Of a DNA stretch of 64,000 bases, positions 1 through 8,862 are shown in pieces. This DNA comes from JBDGYW01 sp964518955 (GTDB lineage: Bacteria; Gemmatimonadota; Gemmatimonadetes; Gemmatimonadales; GWC2-71-9). Within the stretch, counting starts at the first letter, position 1, and each line of letters starts with the position of its first letter. Both the position numbers and the translations under genes were made by a program. Where the stretch lies: NCBI GenBank assembly GCA_964518955.1, contig CAZFHS010000001.1:124001-188000 (forward strand). Reading direction: 5' to 3'. The notes under the pieces are model-generated. The model was not told where the DNA came from. It was given only the letters and a program-made list of their open reading frames with translations, and did no database searches.

Positions 1-60
1 AATGGCGATTTGTGGTCGTGGAGTTCCTTCAGAAGGCGCTGAACGGTGCCGAGGCCATCC

Positions 61-516
61 TTACATCTCGATATTTCCGCTTTTGTCGCGGTCTGAACTG
101 GAGACATCCCGCGCCGACTGCCTGCCGAACTGGACGAAAAGGCCGGTTCGTCCAGCCCGAACCGACTTCTCGAGGCGCTTCCATGCGACGCGCTTCAAGG
201 CCGCCCTGAAGCCCGGCACTAGGCAGGAGAAACCGACTAGATCTGTAAGGAAACCGGGCGTCATGAGCAGAGCGGCAGCCACGAGGATGAGTACGCCATC
301 GACCAATGCACCCACCGGCAAACCTCCGCGGGCGAGTTCATTTTGCACGTCGCGAAGCACGCCCAACCCCTGCCAACGGGCCAATGTGGCTCCAGCCGCA
401 CCCGTTAAGACGATGATGGCAATGGTCGTGAGTACTCCGATCAATCCGCCGAGCTTGATCAGGAGAATGAGTTCAACAGCCGGTACGACGATAAAGAGGA
501 GAAGCAGTATGCCCAT
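61..516 (-). CDS. fxsA: FxsA family membrane protein
   Basis: A 151-residue protein with the FxsA-family pattern: a very hydrophobic N-terminal segment (about residues 2-20), a second (about 24-44) followed by the LARWQGLG stretch, and a glycine/proline-rich hydrophobic hairpin containing TPGFLTDLVG (about 78-105), then a basic soluble tail. FxsA proteins are small inner-membrane proteins; in E. coli the family is linked to relief of phage F exclusion, but its normal role is unclear. It lies 27 bases after the aldo/keto reductase gene on the same strand and probably ends that operon. No strong ribosome binding site is visible before the ATG. A further open frame may begin past its stop, toward the window edge, but too little is present to call. 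Confidence 0.85.
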   Translation of the reverse strand: MGILLLLFIVVPAVELILLIKLGGLIGVLTTIAIIVLTGAAGATLARWQGLGVLRDVQNELARGGLPVGALVDGVLILVAAALLMTPGFLTDLVGFSCLVPGFRAALKRVAWKRLEKSVRAGRTGLFVQFGRQSARDVSSSDRDKSGNIEM

Positions 517-543
517 GCTGTAAAGATAGTCCTTTTGAGGACC

Positions 544-2004
544 CTAATCGCCCCTCACCACCGCCTCCGCTTCAATCTCAACGAGATTCTGGTCTCCCAC
601 GAGTGGCGCCTGAACCAACGTGTTCACCGGCAGGATATGCCCAAATCTGGTGCCGTGCGCCCTGGCTACCGACTCCCAATCGGCAATATTCCGCACGAAT
701 ACGCGCGTTCGCACAACATCCTCCAGCCGCCCACCCAACGACAAAATGGCACCTTCGATTTTGTCGATAACAAAATGGGCCTGTGCGGCAGCGTCAGTTC
801 CGCCGATCGTCCGATTTTCATGGGTTGCAGTTGTTCCGGAGACTGAAATTCGATCGCCTGCACGGACGGCGCGGCAATACCCGGCCAAATCTTCCCACGG
901 CGTCCCGCTTTGGACTCTCGCCCTGCCATCCGCGCTTTGTTCCGCGGAGTATGGCGCAGGCAACGATTCGATGTGATGACTCAAGTCGCCACTCGCGGTC
1001 AAAAACGGGGGTTTGCGGTACTCGTCGCCGCAGTCGCCTGGAATCGGTCGCAGCGAGCCCAAGTTTTCGGCGATTTCGGCTCGACTCTCTTCATCAAACT
1101 CGAAGTCGAAGACGCGCAGATTGTCTGCGATGTGCTCTGCTTTTCCTAGTCTTGCACCGATTATCACGCCGCCCACAGCCGGCTGGTCGAGGATCGCTCT
1201 ACAGGCTACGTTGGCAACCGACACTTGCTGCCGCTCTGCCGCCCTGTGCATCGTCTGCAACAGCCCCTGCAGTTTATCCCACCCACCGGCCTCTCTAATG
1301 AACCGTCCGTATTTCATCTCTGACCAAGTGTCCAGTTTTCCCCAATCGGGTTCCGGTTTCCCAAGCCAACGCTCCGTCAGGAATCCACCGGCAATGGCGC
1401 CAAACGCCAGCAGCTTCACGCCATGCTGCGCGCACAGCTCCAACATGCTTGCAGCTGCTCGTTGGTCCAGAAGCGAGAAACAGACCTGATTGGACACAAC
1501 TTCGATTCCGCTCATCAACACAACTCGCAGGTGTGCCGCGTCGAAGTTGGTCAGGCCAAGGTGGCTGATATGCCCTTCATCTCGCAGTTCCTGCATCCAA
1601 AACAGGCAATCCAACCAGGATGGGTCTGGGTAATGCCATGCGTGAAACTGTAGGAGGTCGATGCGGTCGGCCTGCATCCGGTCTAGCGAACGCTGGACAG
1701 CAGCACGCACTTCTTCCCGTTTGATTCGCCCCGGTTTCGGCACCCACTTCGTGCAAAACTCGGCCGAACCCGCTCCGTATTCGTTCAGGTACGCACCTGC
1801 GATCTCTTCGGCGGAACCGTAGTGGTCGGCCATGTCGAAAGTCGTGAAACCAGCCTTTACATATGGGACCATTTCCGCTGCAGCGGCTACCGCATCCACC
1901 TTCCCGCCATCCCGCTCCATGTCAGCAATCTGCCAGAGACCAGTAAGAACCCTGGAGATCGAGAATTGGGGCGCCAGTTTGCACCGCTCAACCGATATCG
2001 CCAT
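544..2004 (-). CDS. Aldo/keto reductase fused to a RidA-like domain
   Basis: About 486 residues. The N-terminal two thirds is an aldo/keto reductase: GLWQIA, FDMADHYG (catalytic Asp and Tyr), the TKW lysine, LLQFHAWHY (catalytic His) and the C-terminal GGVIIGAR cofactor region. The last roughly 130 residues form a separate RidA/YjgF-type domain (SVSGTTA, VVRTRVFVRNIADW, VEIEAEAVV). AKRs reduce carbonyls with NADPH; RidA proteins hydrolyse reactive enamines and imines. The pairing suggests coupled handling of a reactive imine or carbonyl (inference). I chose the ATG at 2004 because it follows the permease stop by a few bases and has a GGAG 10 bases upstream; a longer frame begins at 2049 inside the permease gene. 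The substrate is unknown. Confidence 0.85.
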   Translation of the reverse strand: MAISVERCKLAPQFSISRVLTGLWQIADMERDGGKVDAVAAAAEMVPYVKAGFTTFDMADHYGSAEEIAGAYLNEYGAGSAEFCTKWVPKPGRIKREEVRAAVQRSLDRMQADRIDLLQFHAWHYPDPSWLDCLFWMQELRDEGHISHLGLTNFDAAHLRVVLMSGIEVVSNQVCFSLLDQRAAASMLELCAQHGVKLLAFGAIAGGFLTERWLGKPEPDWGKLDTWSEMKYGRFIREAGGWDKLQGLLQTMHRAAERQQVSVANVACRAILDQPAVGGVIIGARLGKAEHIADNLRVFDFEFDEESRAEIAENLGSLRPIPGDCGDEYRKPPFLTASGDLSHHIESLPAPYSAEQSADGRARVQSGTPWEDLAGYCRAVRAGDRISVSGTTATHENRTIGGTDAAAQAHFVIDKIEGAILSLGGRLEDVVRTRVFVRNIADWESVARAHGTRFGHILPVNTLVQAPLVGDQNLVEIEAEAVVRGD

Positions 2005-2011
2005 CCAGCAA

Positions 2012-3505
2012 TTACTCCGGAGGAAGATTTGAGAAGATGGCGTCGACATCCACTCCGGTCCGCTTCAGCTTCGAACGCTCCCAGAGATAGACGGCTGTGG
2101 CAACGGTCATTACGCCGATCCAGACGGGGGTGGAGTGGAAATACCAAGCGCTCACCGATGCCGAGAGATCTTTGATGATATGCACGACCAGAAATCCCCC
2201 CAGCAAAACGACACCGCACGATGCCAGCGGCACTTGCAGTCTTCGGGACGGCAGAACGCGTACTTCATTCGCCAGCGCACGATTCCGATGCGGGAGGGTC
2301 AAAACGGCAACGCACATCAGAAGAAAGTTCACCAGCATCGACGTCACCAGAATATCAACACCTAAGAAAAAATCTCCCGCCAGGTGGCTGCCGAGGATTC
2401 CCACCGACGCCATCAAACCACTCAGGACGATTGCGACATGGGGCGTGTGGAGACGCGAGTGCACGGCAGCCACACGTTTCGGGAATATGCCGTCTTCTGC
2501 CCACGCAAACATCAAGCGCGATACGGCGAGTAGCATGGCGGGAAGATCGTTGATCAACGCGACGGCTGCACCGCCAACTATGGCCACCGTCCACCCCGCC
2601 GGGAGCAGATATCCGAGTAGCCCCGGCGCTGTTACATCCCTTATTGCCGCTTCCTCCGCAATGAAGCTCCAGGGCACCGCATGATATACGGCCGCGGTGA
2701 ACAGGAAGTAGAAGGTCCCGACAGTCGCAACCGCAATTCCTATGGCGAGCGGCAACGATCGGTTTGGATTCTTAGCCTCTCCCCCCGCTTGCGCAATGGA
2801 ATCGAAACCAATGAAACTCGAGAATAGGACGGCCGCCGCAGCCAGGTACACGGCTATGCTGAATGGAGTTCGCCCGGTTTCCGATAGCACTCGGCCCTCT
2901 GATTCGAGCAGGGCGGCCGAAAAATCGCCGCTATCGAACGCGAATCCCGCAACTATCACGATCGCCCCCAGCGCAAACATCAGAAACATCATGGGCACGA
3001 GCGTGCGCTCGTAAAGCCTTACGCCACGGATGTTTACGACCACGAAGGTCCAAAGGAACAACAGTGCCAATGCCAGCCGAACTGGCCCTGTGTCGAGTGT
3101 GTCAGCCAACGGCTGCCATCCAATCGCAGCGGCTACGTCCCGAAGGAACGGGATCAGAACGTACGAAACCACTCCAATCGCAATGCAGAGCCCAAACCAC
3201 TGGGAGAAACTCGCCACGAACCCGAGATAGGGGTTGATGGCCCTGCTCGCGTACACATAGCTCCCACCTGCCCTTGGCATTGCCGATGCCAGAATCGCAT
3301 ACGCCAGCGCAGCAAGGAGAGCGGGAACAGCAGCGAATAGATAGGCCGGTAAGACGTATGGACCTATTCCGGGAACATTCCTCTGAATCATGAACGGCAC
3401 GACCGTGATTCCCGCACCCATCATCGAACAGATTCCGGTGGCCGCGAGGCCCATAAGACTCAAATCGCGGTTGAGTCCGGTCTTTTTCCCCGGTTCTTGA
3501 CTCAC
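2012..3505 (-). CDS. APC-family amino acid permease
   Basis: About 497 residues with some 12-14 hydrophobic helices. The first helix contains GICSMMGAGI, the unwound substrate-binding motif of the amino acid-polyamine-organocation family, and FIGFDSIAQAGGEAKNP matches the conserved helix-6 and loop region of cationic-amino-acid-type members. It should import amino acids by proton symport or exchange at the inner membrane. The frame opens as far as 3607, but the first 34 residues look like read-through of non-coding DNA (SSPPRLAGEG); GTG at 3505 follows a GGGGGA stretch and precedes the conserved region, so I prefer it. Its stop overlaps the ribosome binding site of the AKR-RidA gene, so the two are co-translated. 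Substrate cannot be told from sequence. Confidence 0.85.
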   Translation of the reverse strand: MSQEPGKKTGLNRDLSLMGLAATGICSMMGAGITVVPFMIQRNVPGIGPYVLPAYLFAAVPALLAALAYAILASAMPRAGGSYVYASRAINPYLGFVASFSQWFGLCIAIGVVSYVLIPFLRDVAAAIGWQPLADTLDTGPVRLALALLFLWTFVVVNIRGVRLYERTLVPMMFLMFALGAIVIVAGFAFDSGDFSAALLESEGRVLSETGRTPFSIAVYLAAAAVLFSSFIGFDSIAQAGGEAKNPNRSLPLAIGIAVATVGTFYFLFTAAVYHAVPWSFIAEEAAIRDVTAPGLLGYLLPAGWTVAIVGGAAVALINDLPAMLLAVSRLMFAWAEDGIFPKRVAAVHSRLHTPHVAIVLSGLMASVGILGSHLAGDFFLGVDILVTSMLVNFLLMCVAVLTLPHRNRALANEVRVLPSRRLQVPLASCGVVLLGGFLVVHIIKDLSASVSAWYFHSTPVWIGVMTVATAVYLWERSKLKRTGVDVDAIFSNLPPE

Positions 3506-3632
3506 GATTCCCCCAATCCTCTCGTTCAACCCCTCACCCGCCAGCCTAGGCGGGCTGCTACTATGGGTTGCAGGAGATCGAACCGCAAGCGCCCGCGGTC
3601 TTTTCATAAGTGCCAGGCTTTGGCTGTGTCTT

Positions 3633-3737
3633 TGGCCGCTTACGAACGCGGAATAACTCGGACAACGAAGAAGGAGTTGGTTGCCCCACCCAACCCATCA
3701 AAAACGTCTGCGTCAATCCGCGTGACTCCGCAGCAAA
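3633..3737. repeat. Dispersed intergenic repeat, copy A
   Basis: Non-coding stretch between the permease gene and the ABC operon. Left arm GGCCGCTTACGAACGCGGAA, core with CCCCACCCAACCCA, right arm with GTCAATCCGCGTGACTCCGC. The arms are imperfect inverted complements built from GCGGA/TCCGC units, the same architecture as copies near 30.3, 37.6, 45.7 and 46.7 kb. Confidence 0.7.
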
Positions 3738-3783
3738 TCACCTAATTCCACAGTCGCCGACGAACAAAGCAGAAAGCACAGCC

Positions 3784-5010
3784 CTATTCCGCCCTCAACG
3801 CCTCAATTGGATCCAGAGCCGCAGCCCTCTGCGCGGGGTAAACTCCGAAAAGCACTCCGATGCCGAGCGAGGAGATCAACCCAACGGCGAGCGCGGTCCC
3901 GTTCATCACGGTATGCCATTCCGTACTTCTTCCGACGACCCAAGCGATCAAGATGGCCGAGAATACTCCCAGCGCACCTCCAGCCGCTCCCAACAACAGC
4001 GACTCCACGAGAAACTGTATCAGTATGTCGCGTCGTCGGGCCCCAACTGCCACCCGCAAGCCTACTTCGTTCCTGCGTTCCCGCACCGTGAGCAGCATGA
4101 TCGATAGTATCCCGACACCACCGACAATGACCGCCACCGCACCAAGTGCGAGTATGAGGCGCCGGAACGAAGCGATCGTCTCGAGACGCGCCTCGAGAAT
4201 CACCTGTTGGCTCCGAACTACAAAGTCGTCTACCAGCCCGCGTTCGAGCGTCCTGTGTCTCGTTCTGAGAACGTCTCCGATTTGCTCCCGCGCCGCGTCC
4301 ATTCGCTCTCGATCCCTCACCCGAACGAACAGCATGTTGATGTAGTCGACGTTGAACACTCTGCGAAGAGCGGTGTGTATCGGAATGACGACCTGATTGT
4401 CTTCTTCTGAAAGGCCGTCTATGGTGGTGCCTTTCTTCTCCAAAACGCCGATCACCTCGAATGACGTTTTTCCGACCAGTAGTGTCTTGCCGATGGGATC
4501 TTCGTCGGGAAATAGGATCTCTCTCACCCTATCCCCCAACACCGCCACTCGTGCTGAGTTGCGATCTTCATCTCGGGTGAAGTAGCGGCCCGCCACCGTC
4601 CGAAAGTCCCGCACCTCTTCGAAATCGACTGTCGTGCCGCGAACCGTGGCCACGGTCGACATCGTGCCGTACTTGAGTCGCCGCCCCTGGTTTTGCTCCG
4701 GAACCACGAGGGCAACATCTGGAGAGCCGTTCAACACGGCTTCGGCATCTTCGAGGACCATCGTGTTGACCTTTGCCAGAGTGCGCCTGCGCCATGGGAC
4801 ACGAGGCGCCTCTGCCGTACTCACCAGCAGCAGGTTTTTTCCTAGTGCGTCGATCTCCTGCAAAATTTCGCGTTCACTGCCCTCACCGACCGCTGTCAAC
4901 ACGAGTACAGCCCCAACGCCTACTGCCATTCCCGAAAGCGCTAGGGCTGTCCGAACTCGGTGGCGCACGAGTGCCTTCATCGACAGATGGAGATTTCGAG
5001 CCAGCTTCAC
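3784..5010 (-). CDS. MacB/FtsX-type ABC transporter permease
   Basis: 408 residues with the layout of a MacB-like permease: one N-terminal membrane helix (about 20-40), a large periplasmic MacB_PCD domain (about 45-270) and three C-terminal helices making the FtsX domain (LILALGAVAVIVGGVGI, then the RRNEVGLRVAVGARRRDI loop, then two more). The ATPase is encoded separately two genes upstream. Such permeases do not move substrate through the membrane; they use ATP hydrolysis to drive mechanical work in the periplasm with a MacA-like partner. It starts 13 bases after a paralogous permease, so the transporter may be a heterodimer. It is the last gene of the operon beginning at the sigma factor. 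Confidence 0.9.
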   Translation of the reverse strand: MKLARNLHLSMKALVRHRVRTALALSGMAVGVGAVLVLTAVGEGSEREILQEIDALGKNLLLVSTAEAPRVPWRRRTLAKVNTMVLEDAEAVLNGSPDVALVVPEQNQGRRLKYGTMSTVATVRGTTVDFEEVRDFRTVAGRYFTRDEDRNSARVAVLGDRVREILFPDEDPIGKTLLVGKTSFEVIGVLEKKGTTIDGLSEEDNQVVIPIHTALRRVFNVDYINMLFVRVRDRERMDAAREQIGDVLRTRHRTLERGLVDDFVVRSQQVILEARLETIASFRRLILALGAVAVIVGGVGILSIMLLTVRERRNEVGLRVAVGARRRDILIQFLVESLLLGAAGGALGVFSAILIAWVVGRSTEWHTVMNGTALAVGLISSLGIGVLFGVYPAQRAAALDPIEALRAE

Positions 5011-5023
5011 CTGTCGTTTCCGC

Positions 5024-6244
5024 CTACTCTCTGAGTGTGGATACCGGCTCCAGCGCCGCCGCTCTTCTCGCTGGCGTCACACCGGCCACGAGTCCCACAA
5101 GCACTGCCGCAACTAAGCCCAGGACGGCCGCCTCCCATGGCATGACATTCTCGAAGTCCATGGCCCGAGACACAAAGGTGAGTGCACCAACAGCTACTAT
5201 CAGTGCGAAAATGCCTCCGACCACCGTGACCAACGAAGATTCGAGCAGGAACTGCATACGTATGTCGTTTTGACGAGCGCCTACCGCTTTGCGCAGCCCG
5301 ATTTCTGCGCGTCGCTCATTTACGCCCATAATCATCAGGTTGGCTACGACGATTCCGCCGATGAGCAGAGATACTCCGGCCACGATAGGTAAGAACAGAG
5401 TGAAGATGCGGTTCATGGAGCCCACCATCTGCTGGACTTGAACCGGCGTGAACATGCTGAAGTCGTTGGGCTCATCTGCTGCAAGCGCATGTCGTTCTCG
5501 AAGAAGTGTCTCGATGGCTGCAACCGACGATTCGATTTCCGCGTCGCTGTTTGCCAGGAGTTTCGCGCTGCCGATATAGTCGACGTTCATAATCCTGCGC
5601 ATCGCCGTCGTATACGGCACGATCACTTCGTTGTCCCTATCCCATCCGTGCAAGTCAGTGCCGATTGCATCCAAAACACCAATTACTTCAAACGGCACCG
5701 AACCTATCCTGATCTGCAAACCAATAGGATCCGCGCCTTGGAACAGCTCTCTCTCAACAGTTTCTCCGACTAGCGCAACGCGCGCTGAGGATCTGACCTC
5801 GGCATCCCCGAACAGGGAACCGCGGTTAGCACCCCGACTCCACACCTCTTCGTAGTTCGAGGAGTGGCCCATCACACGTACGGTGTTGCTGTTCCCCTGA
5901 TAGACTACTTCCCGAGATCCCGCCAGAAGCATCGGGTCCCAAACCTTCACTGTTGGAATGGACGACTGAATAGCGTCCAGGTCGTCGATTGTGAGAGTTG
6001 TGACTGGCCCCGCAGAGTGGGGACCTCCCCTACTCCCACCGCCACTGGCCGACAGCATGATGCTGGATCCGGAGAAGATCTTGTCGATTCTCGAGATCAT
6101 GGTATCCCTGGTCCCCTGCCCTATCGCCACTACAATGGTTAGGGCCAACACACCGATGAATGTGCCAAGCATCATGAAGAAGGTGCGTAGTCGATGGCGC
6201 CCCATGTCTCTGAAGCCGTGGCGTATCAGTCTGCCGCTTCTCAT
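5024..6244 (-). CDS. MacB/FtsX-type ABC transporter permease
   Basis: 406 residues, same architecture as its downstream neighbour: N-terminal helix (FFMMLGTFIGVLALTIVVAI), periplasmic domain, then three helices with the NERRAEIGLRKAVGARQNDI coupling region. The two permeases are recognisably related but clearly diverged, which favours a heterodimeric transporter over a recent tandem duplication. The start overlaps the ATPase stop by four bases (ATGA), giving translational coupling. Predicted partner of the ATPase and the MacA-like adaptor. The exported substrate (antibiotic, lipopeptide, lipoprotein or none) cannot be inferred. Confidence 0.9.
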   Translation of the reverse strand: MRSGRLIRHGFRDMGRHRLRTFFMMLGTFIGVLALTIVVAIGQGTRDTMISRIDKIFSGSSIMLSASGGGSRGGPHSAGPVTTLTIDDLDAIQSSIPTVKVWDPMLLAGSREVVYQGNSNTVRVMGHSSNYEEVWSRGANRGSLFGDAEVRSSARVALVGETVERELFQGADPIGLQIRIGSVPFEVIGVLDAIGTDLHGWDRDNEVIVPYTTAMRRIMNVDYIGSAKLLANSDAEIESSVAAIETLLRERHALAADEPNDFSMFTPVQVQQMVGSMNRIFTLFLPIVAGVSLLIGGIVVANLMIMGVNERRAEIGLRKAVGARQNDIRMQFLLESSLVTVVGGIFALIVAVGALTFVSRAMDFENVMPWEAAVLGLVAAVLVGLVAGVTPARRAAALEPVSTLRE

Positions 6245-6969
6245 GAGACCACCTCCAGCTCTTTGCGCGCATCCTTGGGCGACTCGGTTTTCTTGTCCGA
6301 GACGATTCGGCCGTCTACGAGTTCCAGCACTCTGTCGGCCATGGAAGCGACACCAGGGTCGTGTGTGATGAGGATGACCGTTTTCCCTTGGCTGTTCAGC
6401 TCTTGGAATATTGCCAGTACTTCGAGGCCCGAACGGGTGTCGAGATTTCCAGTCGGTTCGTCAGCAAGGATGATCTCAGGTTCGTTGACCAACGCCCGCG
6501 CGATGGCGACACGTTGCTGCTCACCGCCAGACAGTTCGCTGGGAAGGTGCTTGGCGCGATCCTTGAGTCCAACTTGCTCTAGCGCCCGAACTCCCAGACC
6601 CGATATGTCGGAGCGAGAACAGTATATGAGCGGTAGTTCGACGTTTTCGACTGCGGTGGTCTTCGGCAGGAGATGAAAGCTCTGGAACACGAAACCGATC
6701 TTCTCATTCCGAAGTCGGGCCAACTCGTCCGGCATAAATGATTCGACCTCTCCACCATCGAGCCGATAGCTACCCGAGTCGGGTCGATCCAGAAGCCCGA
6801 CGACGTTCATCAGAGTCGACTTTCCCGAGCCCGACGGGCCCACGACTGCCACGAACTCACCCTGGTCCACGTTCACTGAAACGTCGACCAACGCGTTGAC
6901 CTCCTCGGAGTTCTTCCGATAGGTCTTGTTCACCTGGTCCAACACAATTTTCCCCAGCTCCGTTGTCAC
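6241..6969 (-). CDS. ABC transporter ATPase, MacB/LolD type
   Basis: 242 residues. Walker A GPSGSGKST, Q-loop FQSFHLLP, signature LSGGEQQRVAIARAL, Walker B IILADEPTGNLD and switch His in ITHD are all intact. The ADEPTGNLD and LLPKTTAVENVELPL wording is typical of the LolD/MacB/FtsE branch that powers FtsX-fold permeases. Starts at GTG with GAGG five bases upstream. It lies between the adaptor (21 bases) and the first permease (four-base overlap). Cytoplasmic, membrane-associated; hydrolyses ATP to drive the two permeases encoded downstream. Confidence 0.93.
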   Translation of the reverse strand: MTTELGKIVLDQVNKTYRKNSEEVNALVDVSVNVDQGEFVAVVGPSGSGKSTLMNVVGLLDRPDSGSYRLDGGEVESFMPDELARLRNEKIGFVFQSFHLLPKTTAVENVELPLIYCSRSDISGLGVRALEQVGLKDRAKHLPSELSGGEQQRVAIARALVNEPEIILADEPTGNLDTRSGLEVLAIFQELNSQGKTVILITHDPGVASMADRVLELVDGRIVSDKKTESPKDARKELEVVS

Positions 6970-6990
6970 ACGAACCTCACTTTCGATAAT

Positions 6991-8073
6991 TCAAGAGCCC
7001 GTCTGTACCGAACCGACTATGACCTCTTCGCCATCTTCCAATCCGTCAATTACCTCGGTGTATGCACTACCCCTGAAGCCAGTGCGAATCGCCCGCCTCA
7101 CCGGCCCCTGCGGCCCAGGCACATACGCGAAGGCACCATTGGCATCGCGACGCACCGCACCGTTCGGAATCGTCAACACATCATCTCTTCCGTCCAGCTG
7201 AATATTGACCGTCGTGGTCATCTCCGGGCGTAGAGTCTTGCCATCTGTGGGGCCGATCTCGATCAGAGTCACGTAGTTCACGACGTTGTCCACTATCTCC
7301 GCGGCAGGCTGGATCGCCGTCACCGTGCCCGTGAAGTCGGTGCCCATGTAGGTGTCGACGGTGAACGTTGCTCGCTGCCCCACCTCGACCCGACCGATAT
7401 CTGTCTCGTCCACATATGCCCACACTTCCAACCGATCGAGATCGATGATGGTCACGAATGTGGGACTCGCAAACGACGCTGCGACCGTTTCTCCAACCTG
7501 AGTCGAAACCGATGCCACCACACCGCCAATCGGCGCGGTTATTCGCGTAAATCCCAGCAGGATCTCCGCGGATTCCAGTGCCGCATCTGCCTGGTTCACT
7601 TGAGCGGCCGCAGTATTGAATGATCGTTCGATCGCATCAAACTCGGCCTGAGTGATCACTGCCTCCGGCAGCATTTCACGCGCGCGCCCCAGTTCCAGCT
7701 CCCAGTAGTTCCTCTCGGCAGTGGCTGTTTCGAGTCGTGCGTCCGCTTCACTTCGCTGCGCCTCGAACTCGGTCGGATCGAGGATCGCAAGCAGAAATCC
7801 TTCGGGCACATGATCACCAATGGTCACATGGAGCTCCTTCAAGATTCCCGAGACTCGCGATCCTACACGGACCTCGGCGCCGACCTGTGGACGGATCACC
7901 CCGGTAGCAATCACAGTAGATCCGATCTGTCGCCGTCGAACAGTCTCCGTGCGGTAGCTCTCCTCCGTCGGCGGCGAGTCGGCTCCGGAAAGTGCGCCTC
8001 TGCCGAAAGCCCAAATCCCGGCAGCACTTACCACCAATACCACTAACAGGCCAGTCCAGATCTTCGTGTTCAT
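6991..8073 (-). CDS. MacA-like periplasmic adaptor (membrane fusion protein)
   Basis: About 360 residues. An N-terminal signal anchor (WTGLLVVLVVSAAGIWAFG) is followed by a split lipoyl domain (GAEVRVGSRVSGILKELHVTIGD at the start, FTRITAPIGGVVASVSTQVGE after the hairpin), a coiled-coil hairpin (about 95-160), and beta-barrel and membrane-proximal domains ending near GFRGSAYTEVIDGLEDGEEV. This is the RND/MacA adaptor layout, linking an inner-membrane transporter to an outer-membrane channel; no TolC-like gene is in the window. I chose ATG 8073: it follows the stop of the Spy-like gene by four bases with GGTGAAGGG upstream, whereas the longer frame from 8100 overlaps that gene. Confidence 0.92.
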   Translation of the reverse strand: MNTKIWTGLLVVLVVSAAGIWAFGRGALSGADSPPTEESYRTETVRRRQIGSTVIATGVIRPQVGAEVRVGSRVSGILKELHVTIGDHVPEGFLLAILDPTEFEAQRSEADARLETATAERNYWELELGRAREMLPEAVITQAEFDAIERSFNTAAAQVNQADAALESAEILLGFTRITAPIGGVVASVSTQVGETVAASFASPTFVTIIDLDRLEVWAYVDETDIGRVEVGQRATFTVDTYMGTDFTGTVTAIQPAAEIVDNVVNYVTLIEIGPTDGKTLRPEMTTTVNIQLDGRDDVLTIPNGAVRRDANGAFAYVPGPQGPVRRAIRTGFRGSAYTEVIDGLEDGEEVIVGSVQTGS

Positions 8074-8077
8074 AGCA

Positions 8078-8497
8078 TCAATGCCCTTCACCCACATCAT
8101 GCCCTGCAGAAACTCCGTGCTTGTCCATCAGCCATTCGTGGAGATCTGCACGCTGTTCTGAATCGAGGATCGCCTCGATTTCGGTTGTCACGCTATCGAT
8201 TGCAGCATCAAGACGCGTATGGACGGCTGACCACGCCTCGTTTACGGCTGTCTGGTGCCTCGCAAATACCTCCTGCACCTGCCTAGCCTGCTGTCCAGTG
8301 AGACCCAAGTCAGCTCGCATCTCCCGAATGAAGCTCTCGTGTGATGCATCTATTCTCATCGCTGAGGTTTCGGCGTGAGCAGACAATGCACTCGGGTGGA
8401 GTATCGCTCTATCGAGCAGTACTCCCCCCACCACACCTATCGCCAGAATGGACACTGCTCCAAGCAATGCATGCAAAGCGTGTTTTGAGTGACTCAT
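8078..8497 (-). CDS. Spy/CpxP-like periplasmic protein
   Basis: 139 residues: an N-terminal membrane or signal segment (LLGAVSILAIGVVGGVLLD) then an all-helical domain with the spacing of the Spy/CpxP/ZraP fold (MRADLGLTGQQARQVQEVFARH, then a second long amphipathic helix with EQRADLHEWLMDK). The C-terminal tail has three histidines (KHGVSAGHDVGEGH), suggesting metal binding. Family members are periplasmic chaperones or sensors of metal and envelope stress. Its ATG overlaps the stop of the preceding small membrane protein (ATGA), so it belongs to the sigma-factor operon. A role as stress sensor for that sigma factor is inferred from position and family. Confidence 0.75.
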   Translation of the reverse strand: MSHSKHALHALLGAVSILAIGVVGGVLLDRAILHPSALSAHAETSAMRIDASHESFIREMRADLGLTGQQARQVQEVFARHQTAVNEAWSAVHTRLDAAIDSVTTEIEAILDSEQRADLHEWLMDKHGVSAGHDVGEGH

Positions 8498-8862
8498 CGT
8501 TCCAACTCCGTGTTGCGTAAAGCTATCAACGTTCCCACCGAGGGCGGCGCCTCCTCCGATGCCAGTGTGGCCGCAAGCGGATCTGAGGGTGTGAGCCCGT
8601 ACGCATTTTGGCTGCGCAACGGTGCATCGGCGCCGTCGTTACTCGGCATCAATGTGAGAAATGCGATCACTGCCGCTGCTGCGCCAGCGGCAAGCAGCGT
8701 AGAGTAACGAGCGATCTCAAACCACCACCTCGTATCGTTTTCACCGAATTCCTCCAGGAGGGCTGCAGCGTCATCGACGATCTTGTCGGTGAGACCGCTC
8801 CAATACTCCTGTTCCTCGGGTAGGCGCGAAAACATGCCCCTCTGTTGATGCGGCGTGTTCAT
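8494..8862 (-). CDS. Small single-pass membrane protein, possible anti-sigma factor
   Basis: About 122 residues: a soluble N-terminal half (RLPEEQEYWSGLTDKIVDDA) of about 55 residues, one membrane helix (TLLAAGAAAAVIAFLTLMP) and a short periplasmic tail. No zinc-binding HxxxCxxC motif is present, so it is not a classical ZAS anti-sigma factor. The gene overlaps the sigma-factor stop by four bases (ATGA at 8862), with GGAGGAAGG upstream; an in-frame ATG at 8871 is an alternative. The position directly after an ECF sigma gene, cytosolic N-terminus and single helix make an anti-sigma role plausible, but the family was not recognised. Confidence 0.6.
   Translation of the reverse strand: MNTPHQQRGMFSRLPEEQEYWSGLTDKIVDDAAALLEEFGENDTRWWFEIARYSTLLAAGAAAAVIAFLTLMPSNDGADAPLRSQNAYGLTPSDPLAATLASEEAPPSVGTLIALRNTELER

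Noticed and set aside
2..523. 173-residue plus-strand frame at the window start
   Set aside because: Antisense to FxsA, which has a clear family pattern; biased composition.
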